Origin: Branchiostoma floridae
Lineage: Eukaryota > Chordata > Leptocardii > Amphioxiformes > Branchiostomatidae
Length of the DNA stretch: 64,000 bases
Direction: 5' to 3'
Assembly (NCBI RefSeq): GCF_000003815.2
Contig: NC_049984.1
Coordinates: forward strand, 4,497,497-4,561,496
Position 1 is the first letter of the stretch, and the number at the start of each line of letters is the position of its first letter. Both the position numbers and the translations under genes were made by a program. Positions 23,267 through 35,200 of the stretch are shown here, piece after piece. The notes below the pieces were generated by a model. The model saw nothing but the letters and a program-made list of their open reading frames with translations. It was not told where the DNA came from and made no database searches.

Positions 23267-26200
23267 TTAGCTGGATAGTCCTTCCCTGTCCACGTAAGAC
23301 TTGATCTTTCGGAAACATTCCTTGTCCTCCCAACGTTCTCTGAGCATGTCACACTCGGCCTCATTGGTTGCCAGAAGCTTGGCTTTGTGTTGCTGCCTTA
23401 GCAAGGCCTTGGACATGGCAAGTGCCTGGGAAAAAAAATCAAACATCAGTGAATAGGTTCATCAAGTTGATGAGTCACAGGATAATGTATCCTTTGTTCA
23501 CAACCAAGTGGTTTTAACGTTGATGAATGTCAGACATCAAGGTAAAAAGATACGCCAAATAGCCTTTACTCAAGCAAATGGATTTGATTTTGGAAATGGT
23601 CAGACGTTTCAGGTAGCATCCAATACCTTTTGTCAGTGACACTCTGGGGAACTGTTGACAAGCTGCTGTAGTGGCAAGTGGTAAGTCATGAACCTGTAAG
23701 TCATTTGTTTCTTCAGAGGATGTAGTTTACATCTTATACAACTTATACTTGTATACTTTTCAAATGCTAAACTATAGTACAATTTTTCTACTGGGACTAT
23801 CCACAGTAGCTACTTGATGAAGCAGCTGTAAGATTGAACACTTAGATGTAAATACCTTAGCAGAACAGGTTGTCATTTTGAGCACTCTTGGGATGACCTC
23901 CCCCATAAGGCTGGTCGGCCAGAAGACTTGTGAGACCAGTCCTTTGCTGTAAGCCTCTGATGCTGTTAGTCTTCGGCCAGCCAGCAAGACATCACTGGAC
24001 TGAAACATGACATCAACCGTCACATATAGCCTCCTTTGCAAACTTCTGGCGAGGCTGGCTTTTATTTTATGGGGTGGGGGAGTGGTTCAACTTTGACTAA
24101 GGTTCTTAAATGCTAGGGAAAAAGTCTGCCGTGGAAAAGAGTTTCGCCCCGCTCTAGTGGCTTCAACAGACTTACAGTTTCACTGAGTACACTTTCATAC
24201 AAAATTGCCATTGAAAGTGCACTCTTTGGAAGATCAGTTGTAGATATACAAAAACAACTTGCAACAGTGCTTAAATCTTCACACAATCTAACAGTCGAAA
24301 TCCTATAGCATAGGATAGGGCTACTCATAAAAGACGTTGTATCTGCAGCAATGTTGAAAATACTAATTTGCCTCTGAATTTACAAGACATAGATTTGAAC
24401 TATACATCAGGCCAAGTTGATTTGATTATATCGATAACGTCCACACTCGCATCAATTTCTATCTGCTTCCAAAGATTTCATACTGAAGGCAACCTTTTTT
24501 CACACCAAACTTTTTTTATTCCAGCTTGCAACAATTTTGGAGTTCCCAGAGATTGTCATCCATACAATCATCATGGCCTTAGTAATAAGTTACAGGAATG
24601 TCAATGAACTGCTCACCAGTGCTGTGCCCAGCACCAGCGGGAAGGTGTAGGAGGAGCACCCTTCTGGCGTCTGTCCAATCTGCATGTATGGCATCTGGAA
24701 CACAGCCTTGTCGCTGGCATACACAATGTCACACAGGCCGAGAAGCGCCGCCCCGAAGCCAAATGCAAAACCGTTGACGGCTGCCACAATCGGCTTGGAG
24801 AATTCAATCAGCGCCTCCACCAGCTCCCTGCAAGAGACAGTCAACAACCCTGCAGTTAGGAGGATATGTGAGCCTGGACTGGCAATGTGCAGGAGCCATT
24901 AGCTGGTAATGGACACACTATACCAGTACACAAACGCTCATGTAATCAAGACTTCTCTGTTTTTGTTCAGTCACAGTGCAGGCAATTTCGACTACCATTT
25001 CAGGCAAACATACAAATTCACCATGGCTTTTAAGCTGTCAGATCAGACAGAAATATGACACCCATGCATTATGTAACTAGGTATAGTTGAAATGCACTAT
25101 TCTCTAGTTCTATGGTACTTTGTCAATCCACGAACAGAATACAAAATACAGTAATATGCTTTGTGGCTCAATGGTGCATCTTGGCCTTCCTTGCACAAAT
25201 ATCTCACCACTTTTAAGAGCTCAAATATCTTATGACTTGGTGAAATTTTATCCTGTGCCTTGTTTGACTGTAGTTCATAGTTCTACCTCAACAAATTTTA
25301 CCAACTCTGAACTGTTCTTCCTGTCTCTCAGCATGTCTGACCCTTGCAGTTATCTTCCTACTCACTTCATGCCAATCTATTGACAGCGGATTCAACTAAT
25401 TACAAACACCAAAAAAAAAAAAAAAACAGACTCCATACACAGGCTATAAGGGGAAGGCAAAGCCTAAAACAACGAAAATGAGCTATTTGTTACCTCAAAG
25501 GTTCAGCCAGCTCAGCTGCAGCTCTTCTCCTCCTCTGGAAGCCCTGGGTTGCCAGGTAGGTGATGTCTATCCCCGCACAGAAGATGCTTCCCGATCCGCT
25601 CAGAAGCAGCAGCTTACTGTCGTCGTCATCTTCTATCTCGTTTAAGGCATTGGTCAATTCTTTCATACCCTGGAGAGCAGATGGGAAAGTCCTACAATCA
25701 GATTTGCTGCCCATTGTCAACACGATTTTGTGCTCAAGAAGAAAAGAGACAATCCTTCTAGCTATTGGAGGGGCCTAATTACCATCTATTTTTATCAGTG
25801 TGGCACATACAATTATGCCTATCTCAACGTCTGTGAAAAATGGAGGTTGCGTTTTAGACATTTGTCTGTGTGTCAATCAACAAGATAACTCAAGAATGGT
25901 TTTCTTATCTGCTTTGTCTTTGGTACTGCAGCAGACCATATGGTTTTGATACTACTACAAATCGACTGACTCTAAAAAAACAATAACTCTATGCTAGCTA
26001 TCAAAGGACAATCGTGGACACCCACTCAGAACTGTTACCACTTTAACTGAAACTGTGTTATGTGCCTTATATTTATAAAAGTTACATATCATAATGTTTC
26101 TGGCTAGTACACTTATGCTTTCATTTTATGTCTAATGTTTTCCCAAGAGACTCTTCGGAGTCCATCAATCTTTATCATTTGATGGAATTTCCGGAGGCTA

Positions 26201-29200
26201 ATGACAAAAAAATTAAGGCCACTTTGCCATACTGACAGGCAAAATTGGCAAATCAACTGTTAAATATAAAGAATGATTATGGCAAATCATGTGGGGGGTG
26301 ATCATGAGTTGTTCAGGGCTTTTTCTAAAGTACCCCCATGCCCTGGCCAAGTGCCTTTCTCTGGGGAATGGATCTTCTAATGAGCATACAATTTCATTCT
26401 GATTGACAAGGGATACTACATCATCGTACATGGCCACCTCTTTGACAGGGATTTTTCCCTTTGGACAGTCTTGGAATACCACATTATAACTTAACATTCT
26501 CTCAAACTTCCCTTCCACACCATCCCAATGCTCCCCCTTGCAATTTTTTTCTAGAAAACCCCCTGGTCGTTGATGACAAGACAACAATATCCTGGTTTGT
26601 TTTTTATCACCAGTAGCTTGCAGCTCATAACAATCTTCATCAATAAACACAGCAATTTGATGATAATGTACATGTATTGGCAGATGTAATATCAATCTGT
26701 TTCAATTGTTTGTAATCTTATGTTTTCACACTCCAGGAACTGAGGTAAGGAATACTGTACATTAAAAAAAGGAGTAATTGTTACCTGTGGTCTAAACATT
26801 GGCTTGCCTCTGCAGCTGGGTAGGAGCTTTATGTGAGTGTATCCCTCTTCACTCCTCAAGGCAATGTGTTTGTACTTGGACCCCGGTCTCTTGACTTTCC
26901 TAGGCAGGGGCCGTCTCGTCGAGACCTCACTGTCATCGCTGTCGCTTTCACTTGCTTTCGTCCGGTCCTCCTCAAGGGTTTTGGGGCCAGATTTCCTGGG
27001 AGATCTCCTCTTTACAACTCTACCGACTTCGACAACACTGGCCGATGAGTGGCTCTCTGTGTCATCAGATTCTGGAAGAAATATCAGGACACAGATGTTT
27101 GACTGAATTCCAAAATGAATTACTGAGTTTATTTATTCCTTTATTGGTTTGGCTTTTCAGCACGCACAGCCAGGGCTGCCCAACTAGCCTGTGGCTATTA
27201 CAAAGGGCTAGCCCTGCTGGCAGAGACAAAGACAATACAGATAGAATTTGACATGGATCTGATAATAAGCAATAACAATATTCTAAGTCAACTGAGTTGT
27301 CCAAAAAATGACAGCCATACTGCAGTGTTGAAATCAATTTCAAGACTAACATTATCAAATAGAGTAAAACATATATACAACAGACCAGCTAAACAGTTTT
27401 TGTTGGGTCACAGACCACTTTTTGTTGGGTCCCAATGACACAAACATGGAGAATCGTGTCAAAAGTAACCACCTGTCCACAAAGACCAAAGTGGTATTCT
27501 TGGGCAGTTTGCCTGTATTAACAAACTTGACAATTGACACCAAATTTAGCATCATAACACAAACAGTTCATGATGAAGATATTGATTCCAGTACCTGTGT
27601 CTCCATTGACATTGACCTCAACAGACTCTGACGCCCGACTTCTCGTCCGTCTGGAGATCGGTGCCTCGCTTTTCTGAGAAATCTCTTCTGCCGACAAAGG
27701 GTTTATCGTGACGACTGGCGACAGCTGCTGGGTTGTCATTTGTTTGACACTATCAGGGCACGTCACAGATAAACTCTCAGACATGGGGAGCTCTGACAGC
27801 TTGCTGTGGGATAAGGGGAAATTGTCAGCAGGCAGCATCCTCAGTGGGCTTCCTGGTTGGTATGGCATTCTTCTGGTCGGGCTGGTAGGATCACTTGGAG
27901 ATTTCTGCGCTGAGAACGAGAGACTTCTCTGTCGATGTGGAGAGGTTGGACCCATCAGCAAGCTTGGTCTCCTACTAGGGGGGGTTGGAAGTACTTTGGG
28001 GACGACGTGTTCATTTTCAGCTCCAACAGAGAAAGAGCTGCTGCCTTCACTGGCATCGCTGATAGAAGTGGTTGTGCTGGAGACCTCAATATCCTTCTCC
28101 TGGCCAGAAGGTGCTTCCCTGTGTCTCCTTTTGGCTCTTCTTGCTGGAGAAGGTGACTTGCGCTTTCTCTTAGGTGATGCAGTTCTGGCCGAAGGTATGT
28201 GGGCTTCCTGTGCGTGTGTTTCCTCTTTGCTCATGGACGTTGACCTCTGCCGTTTGGGCGACACAGACCGACGGGGAGACTGCGACTTTTGTTGCCTTGC
28301 GGCAGGAGACCTTCTAGGTGAGACGGGTTGACTGCCTGGCTCCTGCTTGATCTCAGTGATCCTCGGAGGGGACGCACCACGCTCCAGCGACCGTGTGGTA
28401 GTGGGCCCGTTGGGGCCGGAACCGTTGGGAACTGCATTGCCTGGCAGCATCTCACTAAGAATTCTACTCCTGGATCGGGACGGCTGATTGGGGTTGGAGG
28501 AGGTGACGCGTTCAATGATCTTGTTCTCGATCTGCTGCTGCTTCTTCAGCAGGAATCTCCGTCTGTTCTCGTAGAAGGCGTGTATCATGTCGACACACCC
28601 CTCCAGGTTTGATATGGGCTCCCAGGAGTCCTCCTCGCTGCCGTAACCCTTCCATCTCACCAGGAACTCCACTCGACCCTTCATCTCCCTGCGAGCCTGC
28701 AGTTTCTCAACCTGAAATAAAATGAGACAAAAACATCACTCAACTTTATCTGGGAAATCTTTTTATACAGGAACTTGAAGAGATAAAGTGTAAGTAAATG
28801 AAACCTTAGTCTGGTCTCTGAGTTGACATCTTGAAAAGATGACTGTCATCTGTTGTCTCAATTCTTCCAGAAACATGTGATAAATCTTAGGCCACACCAA
28901 TTTAATTTCTTGGTTCACGGATTCGCTCGCTCCAATTTTGTGGGAAAAAAAATAAAAATAAAAATTACCACTCAGCAAATTTTCACCATTGATGAAACCA
29001 TTCACCAACTTTCTGGTGTAGCAAATTGCCCTTTATATTTTAAGCTCCTTAAAATGTGGGTATTATTATTGCAGTTATATTTTTCATTCATGAAGAATGG
29101 GACTAACATAAAAACTGACACTACTTTTGTAATTTTCAATGAACAGGTGCTATTACTGTACAGTAATAGTGTTTTTGTACCTTTTTCAAGCTGAAAACTT

Positions 29201-32200
29201 TTAATTCTTTATGTTTTGGATAAGCCCTTTCCTTTACCCCAACCATTTTACAATTTTTATTTTTATTTTTATTTCGCCCTCTCGCTCCGTATTTTTTATG
29301 AAAAAATCCGTGAACCAAGAAATCAAATTGGTATGGCCTTATGAATAGATAAATAAATAAAGAATGACTATGTACAGAATGACATATTCAGACATATTAA
29401 ACAGATTGATAAGATTACCAGCTCTCTTAGTATATAATGTCCTGAAGTGGTGCATAGCACATTTCACATAAGGGAGTCTTAGTCTAAGAGATTATATTTA
29501 GTCTTTGTATGCAAAAACATCACAACATTGTGATATATTTATAGCCTATTTTTGCAGCAAACACCGTAGTTGTTGATGCTGTTGAAAGGTTTCATATCTG
29601 CATATATGACCAAATCTTAGTACTTAGATTACTCATTTTACACTCTTTTTATTTCACCTTCTAAGCTTCCAAGAACTCAACTACAATTTATTGTAAGACT
29701 TTCAACCTAAATCTAGTAAATTTTTCTCAGCTACATTACGACAATGAAAGCCTATATGACCTCATGAAATTTCTTTGATTGATACAACTGGAGTCATGGA
29801 AATTACGATAACTCCATCAGTATCCATGCATAATTGAGTCCAACCTGACATATCTGATGTCTGAACCTTATCTCTATGTCATTGATAATGCTCTTAATGT
29901 TGATGCTATTTCTTTTTTATCACTTGGAATACAATGATATCATTAATTTCAGAACAAGATCCTTATGATATCCTACAGTGAAAATTGGAAAAAGAAACTT
30001 GAACAGATTATCAAACCTTAATACTTTATCTTCCTGAAATGAAAGCGTTCTTTGCTGCTGCTGCTTTGTCCCTGATACTATGTGATAGATTCCAAATGGC
30101 AATGCACCAGCATCACCATCTGCTACCAGATCATGATCAGACTTTGAAATAAGCAGTTGGATAATACCTTTCTGTCCTGAACAATAATATCATCATTCTT
30201 CCAAAGGGAAACGTGGGAGCAAAATCTTTAAAACCCTTTTATACAGGGGACAGCTGGACCAAAACCGAAAACGTGTTTGAAGTATTTCTTACAACAATGG
30301 TTTCCATTGTCCTCTGGTTCACAAAGAAAACGAGAGAATATTCCAATTCCACATGGAAAATTACGTTTTAAGAGCAGTAATGATTACGTAAAAAAGGATT
30401 ATCCGTACAAAAACATTCTTGACTTATCCCTAATAAGTTACCTACAACCTTTTGGTGCCAGATCAGTTTTGTAGTCAGGCAGGAGGATGAAGGTTATTAC
30501 AGCCATTTTTGCCTGCAATACAGATCAAGCGGCCGCTGGGGCGCTCTATATCCCCATTGTCTACTCCAGTGGTAACTGCTCCAGACAAAGGAAAGGATAC
30601 AAGAGATGGACAATACTAGCTTTGCAGCTGAGTACAAACTGTCTACAGACTGTCCCAAAGTGGCTGCCAAATGCATGCTGTGCTGTTTTCTTCCAACAGT
30701 GTTTCTTTTGTTCAATAAATTAAGGGGTGCCAGTGTGGGAGAAATCATGCAGATGAGTATTGACAGTGGTAGAATCGTTAGGTGCTACATAGTTTTTAAT
30801 CTACAATTCAAATACACAAAGCTGTACTTTGATACAAAAACAAAACGGAAAATTCTGTGATCTGATTCTAATATGTATGTGTCTGAAAATAAAGAAAACC
30901 GTACTTGCATGCCTCTAATTTTACGTACTGAACTTTTATCATTTTATGTTTCTTATATATGGCCCATCAAAAGAAATCTTAAAACACGAATATGGATATC
31001 AGTTTGAAAGCCACTCTTCTTTATTGGCTAATACACATATGAAGTTGTAACATCACAACCTTCAACTTCAGTTGTTTCCAATGTACAGCAATGTCAATGA
31101 CATGTACAAGGCAACAGCAGATGGAATTTCTCAGAAACAGATCTAGACAAAACTTAGAAGCACAGACAGCCACAGAGGACCATGAAGTTTAACACCTTTG
31201 CAATGTGATATGAGAACGCTGTTTATTGGTCTAGACATCAAATGTTAGTTGCTACTGCCTTGCATGATTTTTCTGGATTGAGTCTCTTGATAAAAATCCA
31301 TTCATCACTCAGCATTCCAGATTCTACTGCATAAGCAGATAAAATTTTGCAGATAACAAAGTGCAAATGATTCAAAGTACAAATGATTCATAGAATAAAC
31401 AAACTTAAGAATAAATCAAAATACACATTTGTAACTGTGAGAATAAAAAAAGGCACATTAAGAAAAAAAATGGACCAACATAAACATTTTTGACCTCAAC
31501 AAGATAAACTGTTGGACATCATCTGGTGAGTGTAAGCAAAAAGCCTGAGAGCCTGTTCAACATTGACATGGAAGCAGGTATTCAGCTACACATGGGCCAA
31601 GTAAGCTGAGATCCAACTGGCCTTGGGGCCATATTTTACAATCATGTGTGGCCTATCCTTGCCTTCAGTTAAATCCTGTTCAATAATGTTTTGTCCACAA
31701 TTAAATATCAATATGTTCAGCTGCAGCAGTGCAGCAGCAATGAGCTATGGCAATACAAATACTTTCTTCTCAAAATATACATGCAAGTTGTGGTCTCTCA
31801 AAACTGACTTAGCTACATTACACATAACTATAAGCAGGCTGGCATACATCTAATGGTAAAGCCCTAGATGTATGCTCAACCATCTGAATTCAGGACTCGC
31901 AGTGAGACTTTGGACTGGCAGATACATTGACCTTTGATTATAGGCACGTTGAACAAACCTTTAGTTACATTCACAAACCCAGTGGTGCCTATTAAAACTG
32001 GAGGTTCCCACTGCTTTAATTCAAAGCAGACTAATTGGAATTCTGTAAAATACCGGGGCATAATCATCATGACTAAATGACAGTATGAACGATGAACAGA
32101 ATCTGGTTGAAACAGCCTTGCATTGGTGATGACTGATACATCAGGAATTACATTCCAAAGACAGCTAAAACATATATAATGTAGCATGAAATTTACAACC

Positions 32201-35200
32201 ATACTGTGGCAAATAAACCTTTAGCTGTACATATGTGTTCCCACTTTAAACCATTCCCATTCAGAATCCTAATCAGCAGTTGCTACCATGTGTAGTTTAT
32301 TTTAACTTCAGCATAATTGGACAGAGATGCCCAAAGCCTAAAGGCCACTTAGCCTCAGATCTGATCTCATTTCACAAGCATTGCCAGGTCTAAAAATTCC
32401 TGGGTGCATATGCAGATTTCTGCGTCCAAAATTGTGCACCCTATCATTGATTTTGCTGCACACCATTTTTTAAAATGCTCAAGGTTACAAAGTACTACTG
32501 ACAGTATTGTGCACTAGCTTATAGCATGGTCATGACTATATTTTGACATGACACCCAAAATATCCTTTGTGCACCTAAAATTGTTACAAGCACCAGTGTA
32601 CCATGCATTCCCCAAAGTGAATTTCGAGCATTGACTGTATGCTTCATGCAGCTAAGGTGCATGAGACAGGACCTGCCTGTTCTGGGTTAATTCCATTGTG
32701 CTGTCATGGTTGCTGATCTCATTAGGTACAAAAAGGATGAAAGACAGCCTGTGTTCCTGTTTTTAGACTTGTTTGATGACTGATTGCATCAGTGTGTGAA
32801 AAACAAGATTGGGTTGTTCTACATATCATTGCATTTTAGAGGCAAAACCAATGATATTCTAATCATACATCAGGCAATTTTACAGTCATCTTTGACATTT
32901 CTTATAAGTTGAGACTACTAGTAATCTAATCTTCAATTCATGCCCAGTTCAATGTCAGGACTTTCTTCAGAAGCCAAATCTTGCATAAATATGCACAGGG
33001 GTACGTAACAATAATATATCAATAGTAGAAATAATGACTAAAATAATGTTACATAAAGGCAAAGACTGCTGTTGATTTTTAAACATTGCTTCTGGTAAAT
33101 CTTGGCAACATGGATTACCCAAGACATATTTCTGTGTATGAAACAAAGTATCTGAATTCTGGAACATCGAAATATATATATGTTTGTGCTGCTTTAAGGT
33201 TGGCTGCAATAAAATCTATGACAGTTGATGCTGCTCATGGTCAACAGCTGTAGAACCAAGTCTTAGAAATTAGACGTTTACTGAAAGGCAACTGCAAATA
33301 AAAGTCCAAAAATTAAGTCTTGGCCAACAGCTAGAACATCGAAATATATATATGTTTGTGCTGCTTTAAGGTTGGCTGCAATAAAATCTAAGACAGTTGA
33401 TGCTGCTCATGGTCAACAGCTGTAGAACCAAGTCTTAGAAATTAGACGTTTACTGAAAGGCAACTGCAAATAAAAGTCCAAAAATTAAGTCTTGGCCAAC
33501 AGCTAGAACAAAGTAGAAGGGAAGACAAAGTCAAAACAGACATCTTGGTGGCTCACAGCAACAGAGTGGATATCCAATGGTCGATGAATAATTGGTTGAT
33601 CTTCTCTAGCCATGGCAATGTAATTCCTCAAAGTACTGTAAAGACATTCATTGACATCTATGTATATAAATTATGTATAGAATTTTGACACTGACCTCTG
33701 ACCTCTCAGCTACTTGAGACTTATTTAGATTAGATTTAAGCGTTGTTAGGTGTAAATAAGTAATGTGTTAATGTTGTATCTTGTAATGTGTTTTTGTAAC
33801 GACTCCAGGAAGATTAGAGATGCAATTTCAATTGTAATCACTAATGGAGATCCGTTGAATAAACGAATAAACTGTCCCAGCATGCCAAAGTTCCTTTTTT
33901 TCAGCCAACAAAAGAGTTTGGTGAAGTTAAACAATCTTTCATATGATATTGACAGATATATAACATATGTTACATGAAATACTTTGAAGATGTTTGATGA
34001 TAAACAGGTTCCTAAACCTTGCCACTTCTGTTATTTGTCCCATGACCCCCAATGTCCATGGACATTGAGGCACTGTAGAAGCCAGACTTATGGTAAACAA
34101 GCAAGGTCGTGCCTGTCATGCCTCGTGGGAACACACAGATCTAGACTATACACAATGGGAGTTGTCTTTTAAGCTTGCTGTTTCTTTGGGCACACAGAGG
34201 AGCTTCTCGTGCGAAAGCTACCCCTGCTTATCTCTGACCAACATTTGCAACCTTTGTAAACTGGAGACAAATTTTAATACAGCATTGGCAAAAAAAAAAA
34301 TCTCTCTCTTGTTGCAACACAAAACTACAGGCAGGCTGATGCATTTGGATGAAGGCTTGCATATAACAATTGGCAGCTGCATGAACCTGATGCCATCAAT
34401 GGTCATACTCATGAGGGTCAAATGCAAATGACTGGTGTCTGTTTCTGGGTGAAAACAGATGAAAAACATCAGGAATAGCTCAACAAACTGTATTTCCAAC
34501 TAGTAATATGTACCTGGTAACCAGTATGAGATATGTGGGCTGTCTAGAAATCCAATACCATGGGGAGTTTTCCCATGAAGACTTGAATTTCACTAACAAA
34601 TGGTCTTTGTCTGAACAATACAGAATCAACCATTAAATGTAAATAATATTATCTCAAGAGATATCCCACTAGTGACAGTTTTCTGATGGCATATTTTGCT
34701 ATAAACTACAACTTAACCTTTTACATCATATTATACCAATTTTTAAGCTAGTTGCTTTGCAGAAGCGTTGATAGTGTCTACGATACTCTTTCAAAACTTG
34801 ATGGTAAGCCCATAACCTATGATGGCTAGCTAAAACTAACACAGAATGCTTAGTGATACCACAGGAGGGATAGGGAAAATACATCAACATCCAAGTCTTT
34901 TAGATCTAAGAGCACCATAGTCAATTGATTGTCCTTGCAAAGCTTTCAGGGACCCAATCATCAGCCATGGTGCGGCACAGTTGAGATCAATTACCACATG
35001 TAGCCTTCTGGCAGTAATGCCTGAAGATTTTAGTTGTGGCCTTGACTCATAATGATCACCAGCTTGAATGCACCGCCAGTATACTAGTCCTTTACATTTG
35101 CATATGCTGATACCTGACAACCAAAACCAAACAACACATTAAAGCAACATCATGGAAGTCGCTGAAGATGTCTGGTCAGAAGGCTATACTCATCAATTAA

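Noticed and set aside
27708-28331. 207-codon plus-strand open frame opposite the CDYL linker exon
   Set aside because: It is antisense to a supported coding exon with biased Ser/Arg/Pro codons, which keeps the opposite strand open. No domain or splice sites of its own.
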